Both the position numbers and the translations under genes were made by a program. This document shows, piece by piece, positions 38,702 to 46,768 of a DNA stretch of 64,000 nt (the stretch's first letter is position 1; each line of letters begins with the position of its first letter). The notes below the pieces were generated by a model. It made no database searches and was not told the DNA's origin. It saw only the letters and a program-made list of their open reading frames with translations. Source of the DNA: Chloroflexi bacterium OLB13 (GTDB lineage Bacteria; Chloroflexota; Anaerolineae; Aggregatilineales; Phototrophicaceae). The DNA is taken from contig JZRA01000092.1 of the NCBI GenBank assembly GCA_001567485.1, positions 62,001 through 126,000 of the forward strand. Reading direction: 5' to 3'.

Positions 38702-41203
38702 ATGGAAGCCTATTGCTTCAAGTGTAAGACTAAGCGCGAGTTACAAGCGCCGCAGGCCATCTTCACGGACAACGGCTCGCCGGCGACAACCGGGACGTGC
38801 CCGGTGTGCAGAGGCAAGCTGTTCCGCATGGGCCGCACCGATGCGCATGAGGGCCTAGCCGAGCCATCGAAGCGCACGGCCGCGAAGCCCAAACGCACAG
38901 CGTCAAAGAAGCCCGCGGCCAAGCGCAAAACGGCGAAGACCGCGTCATCGCGCGAGGGCAGCAGCAAGGCCGCAGCGCCGAAAGCGAGCCGCAAGGGCAC
39001 GACCGCGACACGCAAGAGCGCGGCGTCCACCCCGAAGGCCAAGTCGAAGCCAGCGTCAACCCGCAGCAAGAACACCGCCGCCGCAGTAAAGACATCCGGC
39101 CGCCGCAGCGGTAAGCTCGTGATCGTCGAATCGCCGGCGAAGGCCAAGAGCGTCGGCCGTTATCTTGGGCCGGGGTACGTCGTCAAGGCGTCGAAGGGCC
39201 ACGTGCGCGATCTGTTGAGCAGCCGGTTGTCGGTCGACCTCAACAACGATTTCGAGCCGACCTACCGCGTGCCGAACGACAAGCGCGACACCGTCGCCGA
39301 ACTCAAGCGCGCTGCCGACTCGGCCGCGGAAATCTACCTTGCGACTGACCCGGATCGCGAAGGTGAAGCGATTGCGTGGCACCTCATCAACGCGGCCAAC
39401 ATGGACGAGGAGCGCGTGCGGCGCGTCGTCTTCAATGAGATCACCGAGTCCGCCGTGAAGGACGCTTTTGGGCATCCGCGCGCGGTCGATATGGCGCTCG
39501 TCAACGCGCAGCAAGCCCGGCGCATCCTCGACCGGATCGTCGGTTATCAGGTATCGGAACTGCTGTGGGAAAAGGTGCGCGGCCGTCTGTCGGCGGGTCG
39601 CGTCCAAAGCATCGCCCTGCGGCTGGTGGTCGATCGCGAGCGTGAAATCGAGGCGTTCGTCAGCGAGGAATACTGGACGATTGACGCCGAACTGCGCAAG
39701 CAGCGCCCCAACGGTGTCAAGAGCGAGCGTCCGTTCCTCGCCCGTCTGATCAAGATAAACGGTGAAGATCCGAAACTGACGTCGGAGGCCGAAGTCAAGC
39801 CGCACGTCGACGTCCTGAAGCGCAGCGCGTACACGGTCAAAGAGATCGTCATCGGGTCTATGCAGCGCCGTCCATCGGCGCCGTTCACGACCAGCACGCT
39901 CCAGCAGGAGGCGTCGCGCCGCTTAGGGTTCAACGCGCGCCGCACAATGTCGGTCGCCCAACAGCTTTACGAAGGCGTCGATCTCGGCAAGACCGGCGTC
40001 GTCGGTCTGATTACGTATATGCGTACCGACAGCACAACGGTCAGCACCCAAGCACAACACGAAGCGCGGACGTTCATTTCAAACCGCTATGGCAAGGAAT
40101 ACATGCCGGCGCGTGCGCCCGTATACAAGACCAAGGCGAAAGGCGCGCAGGAAGCCCATGAAGCGGTGCGTCCTACCAGCATCGTGCGCGAGCCGTCGGC
40201 GCTCAAAGGCATGCTGTCCAGCGATCAGTTCAAGCTCTACAAGCTGATTTGGGAGCGCTTTCTCGCCAGCCAGATGTCCCCGGCGGTTTATGACACGCTT
40301 CGCGTCGACATCACAGCCGGCCTCACAACGGCAGATCGGCCGTATCTCTTCCGCGTGAACGGCCGGACGATGAAATTCGCTGGCTTCATGGTCGTGTATC
40401 AAGATACGCGCGACGAGGATGCCGCCAAAGACGACGACGAAGGCCGCGTCATCCCGACGATGACCGTGGGCGAAGTCCTCGATCTGCTCCGCGTGGCGCC
40501 TGAGCAGCACTTCACGGAGCCGCCGCCACGTTATACGGAAGCGACGCTGGTCAAAACGCTCGAAGAATTCGGGATTGGCCGGCCGAGCACCTATGCCCCG
40601 ATTGTCGGCGTCATCCAAGACCGCAACTACGTCGAGAATCACCAAAAGAGGCTTGTCCCAACCGAGATTGGGCGCGTCGTCAACGATCTGCTGGTGAAGT
40701 ACTTCCCGGACTTCATGGACTTTCAGTTCACCGCCCGCATGGAAGGCGAACTCGACAGCGTGGCGGAAGGCAGCATGGAGTGGGTTCCCGTGCTGCACAG
40801 CTTCTACGACCGATTCGCGCGCCAGCTTCAAGAGGCACGCGAACTCGCGCCCCGAACTCAGCCGGTCGAGAAGGTGGGCCGGATTTGCCCGACATGCAAC
40901 AGCGGCGATCTCGTCATCAAACACGGCCGCTACGGCAAGTTCATCGGGTGCTCACGCTACCCGGACTGCAAACACACCGAGCCTTACCTCGAACGCACCG
41001 GCGTGTCGTGTCCTCAGTGTGGGCTTGAGCACGGCGGCGAGCTGATTCAGCGCAAGACGAAAGCCGGCCGTACGTTCTATGGCTGCTCGCGCTATCCCGA
41101 CTGCAGCTACACCGCATGGCGGCTTCCTTCGCGTAAGGGACGGCATACCGAGCCAGAACCCGCCCGTGAAATTCCACATCGTAAGCACAAGACCGCAGGT
41201 TAG
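38702..41203 (+). CDS. topA: DNA topoisomerase I with N-terminal DUF5679-like zinc domain and lysine-rich linker
   Basis: This type IA topoisomerase relaxes negative supercoils. Three parts are visible in 833 residues. Residues 1-47 are a small zinc-binding domain of DUF5679 type (YCFKCKTKRELQ and CPVCRGKLFRMG). Residues 55-135 are a Lys/Ala/Ser/Thr-rich linker like histone H1 tails. A full TopA follows, with TOPRIM (IVESPAKAKSVGRYLG, TDPDREGEAIAWH), the catalytic Tyr Y439 in GLITYMRTDST, and two C-terminal C4 zinc fingers with SRYPDC. A terminator stem overlaps its last codons. Confidence 0.95.
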   Translation: MEAYCFKCKTKRELQAPQAIFTDNGSPATTGTCPVCRGKLFRMGRTDAHEGLAEPSKRTAAKPKRTASKKPAAKRKTAKTASSREGSSKAAAPKASRKGTTATRKSAASTPKAKSKPASTRSKNTAAAVKTSGRRSGKLVIVESPAKAKSVGRYLGPGYVVKASKGHVRDLLSSRLSVDLNNDFEPTYRVPNDKRDTVAELKRAADSAAEIYLATDPDREGEAIAWHLINAANMDEERVRRVVFNEITESAVKDAFGHPRAVDMALVNAQQARRILDRIVGYQVSELLWEKVRGRLSAGRVQSIALRLVVDREREIEAFVSEEYWTIDAELRKQRPNGVKSERPFLARLIKINGEDPKLTSEAEVKPHVDVLKRSAYTVKEIVIGSMQRRPSAPFTTSTLQQEASRRLGFNARRTMSVAQQLYEGVDLGKTGVVGLITYMRTDSTTVSTQAQHEARTFISNRYGKEYMPARAPVYKTKAKGAQEAHEAVRPTSIVREPSALKGMLSSDQFKLYKLIWERFLASQMSPAVYDTLRVDITAGLTTADRPYLFRVNGRTMKFAGFMVVYQDTRDEDAAKDDDEGRVIPTMTVGEVLDLLRVAPEQHFTEPPPRYTEATLVKTLEEFGIGRPSTYAPIVGVIQDRNYVENHQKRLVPTEIGRVVNDLLVKYFPDFMDFQFTARMEGELDSVAEGSMEWVPVLHSFYDRFARQLQEARELAPRTQPVEKVGRICPTCNSGDLVIKHGRYGKFIGCSRYPDCKHTEPYLERTGVSCPQCGLEHGGELIQRKTKAGRTFYGCSRYPDCSYTAWRLPSRKGRHTEPEPAREIPHRKHKTAG

Positions 41204-41219
41204 TCCTGCGGTCTTTTTT
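41189..41219 (+). terminator. Intrinsic terminator overlapping the topA stop codon
   Basis: An 11-bp perfect stem AAGACCGCAGG/CCTGCGGTCTT with a 5-base loop is followed by six T. The left arm encodes the last residues of TopA and the stop codon TAG lies in the loop. Confidence 0.92.
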
Positions 41220-41246
41220 GTAGCACGCCTGAGATAGCAGTATACT
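41218..41246 (+). promoter_or_regulatory. Candidate promoter of the 41312 gene
   Basis: TTGTAG (41218-41223), 17 bp, then TATACT (41241-41246). The -35 overlaps the end of the T run of the topA terminator. Confidence 0.5.
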
Positions 41247-41311
41247 AGCCTCTGTTCGCTTGCGCTTCACGCGCTGTAGATCCGCAACGCGATTTTGGAG
41301 AGACACCGCTT

Positions 41312-42703
41312 ATGAAGGGTTTACGTCAGTGGCTGATCGACTCGTACAATGGCGTGTACGTCATCGTACTGAAGCCGCACATGCCGACGATTGTCACGGT
41401 CGTGGCCCTCGTCTTCGCCATGTTGTTCGGGTTGTTTTGGGGCTATGTGCTAAACCCGGTTCGGTATTATGACGGGGCGCCGCACCAACTACGAGGGGAA
41501 TGGCGCGACGAGTGGGTGAAGCTCGTTGCCGCAGCCAAGGCCGCCGAGATCTACAACGACGCGGATATTCAGCGTTATCTGGCGCTGGTTGAAGACCCGG
41601 CCAACGTCGTCGAGCGGCTCATCACAGATACGACCGAGAGCGTCCAAGCCGCGCTGATCGAGCTGCGACCGCTGGTGTATAACAGTGACGGATCGCCACT
41701 GCAGGGGCGTGAAGCTCCGAAACCGGGTTCTGCGATCAGTGACATCGTGATGCTGCTGCTCGCCATCATCATCACCGTTGTGCTGGCTGTGGTCGTATCG
41801 CTCGCGTGGCGTATCCTCATCAAACCAAACGTGGTACTCCCGATCCGCGAGGCGCTGCGTCCAAAGACCGAAGAAGACATCCAGCGCAAGGCCAATATCG
41901 ACGCGATTCGCGCGCGGCGTATCCAAGAAGAAGAGATGCGCCGCGAGGCAGCCAAGGCAGCGCCGACCAATCCGTATGGCCCGGCGCTGACACAGCGGTT
42001 GTCGGTTTACACCAAAGGCCGCCAGTTCGACGACTCGTTCGCCATCGAAAACGCCGATAAGGTGTTCTTCGGCGAATGCGGCGCGGCAATCGCAAAAAAG
42101 CTCGGCAACGACGTCGCCGCGGTCGAAATCTGGTTGTTCGACAAGGAAGATTTCGTCAATCAGATCGCCAAGGTGTTCGCGTCAGAGAAAGCCTACAGCA
42201 CGCCAGAAGTTCGGGCCGAGCTTGAGGAGAAGGTCAAAGATCCCGCCACCGACATCGTACTGGCCCAGCCCGGCACAATATTGACGCTTGAGACCGACCG
42301 GATCCTCGTACAGGCAACCCTGCTGGACACGACGCCAACCGCGACCGCGCCAAACTCCACCTTCGACAAGTTGACGATCAAGATGGAGGCATGGCACAAG
42401 GGAACCGCCGCTGCTCCAGCGCCGGCCACCGCCCCAAGCCCCGTCTACGCGCCGCCAGCCCCTGCACCTGCGCCCGAACCGGTGAACTATGCGCCGATCA
42501 GCGCGCCGGCGCCAAGCCCGTATGCTCCGCCGCCGGTGCCTCCGTATACCCCGCCGAGCCAGACAGCCGCCGGCACGGTATATACCCCGCCGATCGTTGC
42601 CCCGCCTCCGCGTCAGGCGCCCCCGCCCCGGCGGCCGGATCCAACGCCGTTCGATGACGATCCGTTCGGCGGGACGGCTGATTTCGACCCGCTTGACGAC
42701 TAA
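41312..42703 (+). CDS. Conserved-looking membrane protein of unknown function
   Basis: I do not recognise this 463-residue protein. It has an N-terminal membrane segment (about residues 24-47), an external loop of about 95 residues, a second membrane segment (about 143-168), a cytoplasmic charged helical stretch (KTEEDIQRKANIDAIRARR onward), a compact mixed domain (about 228-355: FAIENADKVFFGECGAAIAKKLGND, VAAVEIWLFDKEDF) and a long Pro/Ala-rich C-terminal tail ending in an acidic patch. The layout suggests a scaffold or regulator on the inner face of the membrane. GGAGAG precedes the ATG by 9 bases. It is flanked by terminators on both sides, so it is probably a single-gene unit. Confidence 0.8.
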   Translation: MKGLRQWLIDSYNGVYVIVLKPHMPTIVTVVALVFAMLFGLFWGYVLNPVRYYDGAPHQLRGEWRDEWVKLVAAAKAAEIYNDADIQRYLALVEDPANVVERLITDTTESVQAALIELRPLVYNSDGSPLQGREAPKPGSAISDIVMLLLAIIITVVLAVVVSLAWRILIKPNVVLPIREALRPKTEEDIQRKANIDAIRARRIQEEEMRREAAKAAPTNPYGPALTQRLSVYTKGRQFDDSFAIENADKVFFGECGAAIAKKLGNDVAAVEIWLFDKEDFVNQIAKVFASEKAYSTPEVRAELEEKVKDPATDIVLAQPGTILTLETDRILVQATLLDTTPTATAPNSTFDKLTIKMEAWHKGTAAAPAPATAPSPVYAPPAPAPAPEPVNYAPISAPAPSPYAPPPVPPYTPPSQTAAGTVYTPPIVAPPPRQAPPPRRPDPTPFDDDPFGGTADFDPLDD

Positions 42704-42709
42704 ATGAAA

Positions 42710-42742
42710 ACGCCCCGCACTGAACGCGGGGCGTCATGTTTT
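42710..42742. terminator. Terminator-like hairpin between convergent genes
   Basis: ACGCCCCGC and GCGGGGCGT form a 9-bp perfect stem with a 7-base loop. CATGTTTTA follows on the plus strand and TTTTCATTTA on the minus strand. It lies between the end of the membrane-protein gene and the end of greA and could serve both. Confidence 0.7.
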
Positions 42743-42759
42743 ATGCGCATCGGCGGCGG

Positions 42760-43225
42760 CTAGTTAATGGCCTTGACCTTGAATACGATCGTTCCGCCCG
42801 GCGTCTCTACCGTGATTTTCGATCCTCGCTTATGGCCGAGCAACGCGGCCCGATCGGACTCTTGGCCGACAGCTTGCCGTCACTTGGGTTGGCCTCGGCG
42901 GCGCCGACAATCGTGTACGTTTCGTCGTCGTCGGCCCCCGCCTCTTGAATGGTCACGGTGCTGCCAACGCGCACCACATCCGACGGCCCGTCGTTCGAGA
43001 TAATCTGCGCGCGGCGCAAAACGTCTTGCAGGTACTGGATACGCCCTTCCATGAACGACTGCTGTTCCTTAGCGTCGTGGTAGTTGGCGTTTTCCTTGAG
43101 ATCGCCATCTGCGACCGCCTCTTTCAACCGCTGCGCAAGCTCAGGCCGGCGGAGGGTAATCAAATCCTCCAACTCTCGGCGTAAGCCTCGGCGCCTTCGG
43201 CAGTTAGGAATACTTCATCGCTCAT
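42760..43225 (-). pseudogene. greA: Transcription elongation factor GreA with two apparent 1-base deletions
   Basis: Read across frames, the minus strand encodes a complete GreA-like protein of about 155 residues, the usual size. The start (MSDEVFLTAEGAEAYA, ATG at 43225, GAGGT upstream) is in one frame; the central coiled coil (LEDLITLRRPELAQ, GDLKENANYHDAKEQQSFME) is in a second; and the end (AALLGHKRGSKITVETPGG to the TAG at 42760) is in a third. One base appears to be missing near 43177 (GCC where GCCC is expected) and another near 42866 (GGG where GGGG is expected). Both are in short homopolymers, so sequencing or assembly error is as likely as decay. Unbroken, GreA would rescue backtracked RNA polymerase. 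Confidence 0.8.
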
Positions 43226-43310
43226 GGACGTACCTCGTGCAGCTCTGCTACTCAATCATGGGGTGATATTGGATACGGCTATTGTAAACGTGTTGACTGG
43301 AAACAACAAC

Positions 43311-43332
43311 GTCAGCCCTCCGCATGGCTGAC
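43311..43332. repeat. Inverted repeat upstream of greA and the 43391 gene
   Basis: GTCAGCC and GGCTGAC form a 7-bp inverted repeat with an 8-base spacer in the 165-bp divergent gap. No T run follows in a useful place, so an operator or a leader hairpin is more likely than a terminator. A candidate -10 for the plus-strand gene is TATACT at 43360-43365. Confidence 0.3.
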
Positions 43333-43390
43333 GAAGTGCGCAGCAAGGCGCAGTTCGGCTATACTCCAAGAAATCAGGAGGTAGTTGCAC

Positions 43391-45574
43391 ATGAACGCAC
43401 GAACCGCAGTCAGGTTATTGGCGCTCCTGTCAATGGCGCTGCTCGTCATGGGCACGGTAGGCGCGCAGGGAGAACCCGCATTCCGTATCGGCATCCTCGA
43501 CGCTCTCGACGGGCCGCTGTCCGCTGGCGCGCAGCTCGCGATCAATCAGATCAACGCAGCGGGTGGGATACGCGGCGCCGACGGCCAGCAGTATCACCTC
43601 GAAGCCGTGATTCAAGGCCCTGACGTTCAGGGGTCGCTGTCGACCGCAATCGGGAATCTCTCCAACGCGGGCGTCGTCGCGGTAGTGGGGCCGACGACCG
43701 GCGATCAGGTGCGAAACAATCTACAGGCGCTTCAGAACATGAATGTGCCGGTGCTCACTGCCGCGATCGACGATACGCTGCTCGCGAACGAAAGCACCGA
43801 CCGATTGTTCCGCGCGCGGTCGGCGGAGCAGCTCCACGGGCAGGCGCTCGCCAACATCATCGTCCGTGACTTCGCGATCACCGATATGCAGACCGTTCTG
43901 CTTGACCCCAGCGGCACCGCAGGACAGGTCGGCTTTGCGCTAGCCGTGCGTCAGCTCGGCGGACAGCTCGGCACGGCGATCATCTTCGACCCGGCCAACG
44001 AGACCATAGACAATCTTGTACGGCGTGTCACCCAGCGGACGCCTCAGGCGCTCGTGTTGTACGGCGCGGCCGATGTCGCCAACCAGTTCTACATTGGCTT
44101 ACGCGCCGCGCAGTACAGCGGAATCGTGGCCTACGGCGGCGCAGATGATCCGGCGTTTCGCGCCGGCCTGTCGCCAGCGCTTCTGGACGGGCTGATCGCG
44201 CCCCTGAGCTGGTCGTATGCGCTCACCGATGAGTCCAGCGAGCAGTTCGTCCTCGATTTTGCACGGGCCACCGGCCGCGTGCCGGGTGCGCTTGAAGCGG
44301 CCGGATATGACGCCGTGCTGTTGATTGCCGCTGGCTTGCAGCGCCCTCAGTCGCTTCAAGAAAGCCTCCTCGCGCTCTCCAATATCGCTGGCGCGCAGGG
44401 GCCGTTGTCTCCGTCGCGGCTGCCACTGGGCGAAACGAGTGACAGTGTCGCGGTCGTACAATTCACCGCCAGCGGGGGCGCTCAAGTACTGGCCCGGTTT
44501 GAAAATGGGATCCGTGTAACAGAAGCGGGCGACGGCCGGCCGCCGGTCGTCATCGCGACCCCGACTCCCCGGCCAACCAACACGCCCACGTTCACCCCAA
44601 CACTCGACGGCGTATACGCTACGGTGCTCAGCCAAGCGCTGAACGTCCGTACCGGGCCGAGCACGGTTTATGACATCCTCGGTCAGCTTCGTAACGGCGA
44701 ACAGGTGCGCTTGATCGGGGCGAATCTCGACCTGACGTGGGGCGTGCTGAACTTCCGCGGCTTGCAGGGCTGGATCTCGCTTGCGCCGAACCTCGCCTCC
44801 GTCGCTGGCGATTTGCGGACGCTTCCGGTCGTCGCCGCGCCGCCGACACCCACCCCCGGCCCGACCAGTACGCCAGCGCCGACGGCGACACCCAGCCAGC
44901 CCGATGTCGTCGTGCTGAGCGCAGTGCCGGCCGTCATCACGTGGGGCACGTTGACCAATGTATCGGTCACCGTACAGAATGCCGGCGCCGGCCAGACCGG
45001 ACAGGTTGCGTTCGCGGCCAGCTTCGATCCGGGCGCGGTGTTCAGCGGCATCACGATCCCGGCCCCGGGGTTAGGTTCCGGCCAGTCACAAGTCATCAAT
45101 CTCCCGGTAACCTTGTCAGGGACAACGGGGTTCTACTCGACAGTGATCGTCGCGGATCTCAACAACGAAGTGAATGAGGGGCCGGGCGAAGGGAACAACG
45201 GCAGCTTCATCTTCAACTACAAACTCGACCGGGCGACATCGAGCGCGGGGACAATCACGCTCAACAGCGGCGTCGGAATCAACCTCGACGGCCTTGGCGG
45301 TGACGATCTGTTCTTCAGCGGCGGCACGATGTCGGCGCCGGGTGTATGCTCGCCCAATACAGCAAGCTGCATCGGCGCCCTGACGGTGGGACTCGATTTC
45401 AACTCGGCACACCATGACGCCATCTCGTCGGCCAATGGCGTCAGCCTGAATGCGCTGGGTTTGGCGTTCGGCCAGACCGTCGGGTTCATCACGGACGGTG
45501 GCAAGCGCGGTGTGCTGCGGGTCGACGCAGTCAGCGCAAGCAGTGTCACGTTCTCGTACAGGGTGTATCTGTAA
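43391..45574 (+). CDS. Secreted fusion: Leu/Ile/Val-type binding protein, SH3b domain, CARDB-like domain
   Basis: This 727-residue secreted protein starts with a signal peptide (cut near VGAQG). Residues about 28-375 form a type I periplasmic-binding-protein domain like branched-chain amino acid receptors (FRIGILDALDGPLSAGAQLAI). After a Pro/Thr linker comes an SH3b domain (about 405-470, LNVRTGPSTVYDILG). A second TPTP linker leads to a CARDB-like beta sandwich (about 508-610) and a last beta-rich part with one Cys pair. No ABC permease genes are near, so ligand binding at the surface or adhesion is more likely than transport. AGGAGGT precedes the ATG at 43391. Confidence 0.8.
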   Translation: MNARTAVRLLALLSMALLVMGTVGAQGEPAFRIGILDALDGPLSAGAQLAINQINAAGGIRGADGQQYHLEAVIQGPDVQGSLSTAIGNLSNAGVVAVVGPTTGDQVRNNLQALQNMNVPVLTAAIDDTLLANESTDRLFRARSAEQLHGQALANIIVRDFAITDMQTVLLDPSGTAGQVGFALAVRQLGGQLGTAIIFDPANETIDNLVRRVTQRTPQALVLYGAADVANQFYIGLRAAQYSGIVAYGGADDPAFRAGLSPALLDGLIAPLSWSYALTDESSEQFVLDFARATGRVPGALEAAGYDAVLLIAAGLQRPQSLQESLLALSNIAGAQGPLSPSRLPLGETSDSVAVVQFTASGGAQVLARFENGIRVTEAGDGRPPVVIATPTPRPTNTPTFTPTLDGVYATVLSQALNVRTGPSTVYDILGQLRNGEQVRLIGANLDLTWGVLNFRGLQGWISLAPNLASVAGDLRTLPVVAAPPTPTPGPTSTPAPTATPSQPDVVVLSAVPAVITWGTLTNVSVTVQNAGAGQTGQVAFAASFDPGAVFSGITIPAPGLGSGQSQVINLPVTLSGTTGFYSTVIVADLNNEVNEGPGEGNNGSFIFNYKLDRATSSAGTITLNSGVGINLDGLGGDDLFFSGGTMSAPGVCSPNTASCIGALTVGLDFNSAHHDAISSANGVSLNALGLAFGQTVGFITDGGKRGVLRVDAVSASSVTFSYRVYL

Positions 45575-45582
45575 AGCATGCT

Positions 45583-45603
45583 AGGGCAGCATTGCTCTGC
45601 CCT
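45583..45603 (+). terminator. First of two tandem hairpins after the 43391 gene
   Basis: AGGGCAG and CTGCCCT pair with a 7-base loop, nine bases after the stop codon. No T run follows, so the stronger hairpin downstream may complete termination. Confidence 0.4.
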
Positions 45604-45617
45604 CGCTCGAATATCGG

Positions 45618-45655
45618 ATGCGTGCCGGAGGTCGACCTCTGGCACGCATTCTTTA
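45618..45655 (+). terminator. Near-perfect 32-base palindrome with T-rich tail
   Basis: Positions 45618-45649 are self-complementary over 16 bp with a single G-T pair and essentially no loop, centred on GTCGAC. TCTTTAT follows. Most likely a terminator for the upstream gene. Confidence 0.55.
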
Positions 45656-45669
45656 TATGCCTGTTGCGC

Positions 45670-45700
45670 TTGCACGGTGATTTGAAATTGCTCCTATACT
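45670..45700 (+). promoter_or_regulatory. Candidate promoter of the 45733 gene
   Basis: TTGCAC (45670-45675) and TATACT (45695-45700), with a somewhat long 19-bp spacer, lie 33 bases before the start codon. Confidence 0.35.
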
Positions 45701-45732
45701 GTTGGTGTCGGCCGCCAGCAGAGGTAACACCT

Positions 45733-46752
45733 ATGCACCGCAGACATATCAGCTTGCTTATCGTCGCAACACTCCTGCTTATCGGCAGCGTCCACGCGCA
45801 AGAACCACGGGTCGCCCCGGCTAACGATTACTTCTCCAACCGTCGTGTGCTGTCAGCCCGTGAAGTGATGAATGCGTCACTCACAATCGGCAGCGCGCAA
45901 GACGCTACCACGCAATCAGGCGAACCGATGCCGTCGTGCGGGGCAGCATCCGACACGGTGTGGTTCGAGATCAATGCGCCGTACCAAATCGACCTCGTTG
46001 TCGACACGTTCGAGAGCAGCCTGAACAGCGGCGCGTCGAACAACACTGTGATCGCTGTTTACCGGTCAGTTTTCCCTACACCGGCACTCGGAAGCCTGCT
46101 GGAATACTACTGTTCGAGCGGCGGAAGCGGCGCAGGATCCTTCACATGGGTTCCGCTTGCGGCCGGCAAGTCCTACTTACAGGTCGGGTCACAGATCAGC
46201 CTTAGTTCGGCAAGTACCTACAAAGTCAACTTCGGGTCGCGCTATCAACTGCTGGCAAACACGGACTTTGGCGACACTGTGAAAGTTCTCACCCCGTGGA
46301 CGGTCGGCGGGACGGGAACAACCGGCGACAAGATCGTCTGCAACGGCACGCCGGTCGACTGCAAGTTCCGCTTCAAGACCGGCCCCGGCGAGTCCAGTCG
46401 TCTCAAGTACAAGTTGACCGGGCTTGAAACACTTCCACACGACAGCGGCCCGACACGCTACTCCGAATTTCACCTATCCGTCGATCACGACACCGACCGG
46501 CTGCAAACGAACGCAACCGCATCGGTCAAGGTGACATTCCTCGATGGCAGCAAGGACAAGGGATCGCGCAGCCTCGATCAGGCTGGCGCCATCTATGTCG
46601 ATCCGCCCACCGGCGCGACCCCGATCAAGGTCGTCGTCAAGATCAAGCACACCGGCACATCGGGCGACCCGCTGTATATCAACGAGGTGCTTTTACGATA
46701 TGCGCCGGGCGCATCCGGGCGCGATCTGCTGCCCGTTCCCGCCGGGCCATAG
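45733..46752 (+). CDS. Secreted protein with a PPC-like beta domain
   Basis: This 339-residue protein has a signal peptide (MHRRHISLLIVATLLLIGS, cut near VHAQE). Residues about 28-170 match a repeat common in secreted bacterial proteins, related to pre-peptidase C-terminal domains: a start like NDYFSNRRVL, then GEPMPSCG, DTVWFEI, and DTFESSLNSG...VIAVY. A second beta region (about 175-330) has a Cys pair (KIVCNGTPVDCKF) and is unassigned. No catalytic motif was seen. GAGGT precedes the ATG at 45733; the frame upstream of it runs through hairpins and was excluded. Confidence 0.75.
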   Translation: MHRRHISLLIVATLLLIGSVHAQEPRVAPANDYFSNRRVLSAREVMNASLTIGSAQDATTQSGEPMPSCGAASDTVWFEINAPYQIDLVVDTFESSLNSGASNNTVIAVYRSVFPTPALGSLLEYYCSSGGSGAGSFTWVPLAAGKSYLQVGSQISLSSASTYKVNFGSRYQLLANTDFGDTVKVLTPWTVGGTGTTGDKIVCNGTPVDCKFRFKTGPGESSRLKYKLTGLETLPHDSGPTRYSEFHLSVDHDTDRLQTNATASVKVTFLDGSKDKGSRSLDQAGAIYVDPPTGATPIKVVVKIKHTGTSGDPLYINEVLLRYAPGASGRDLLPVPAGP

Positions 46753-46768
46753 CGTGCGTCACAGGCTC

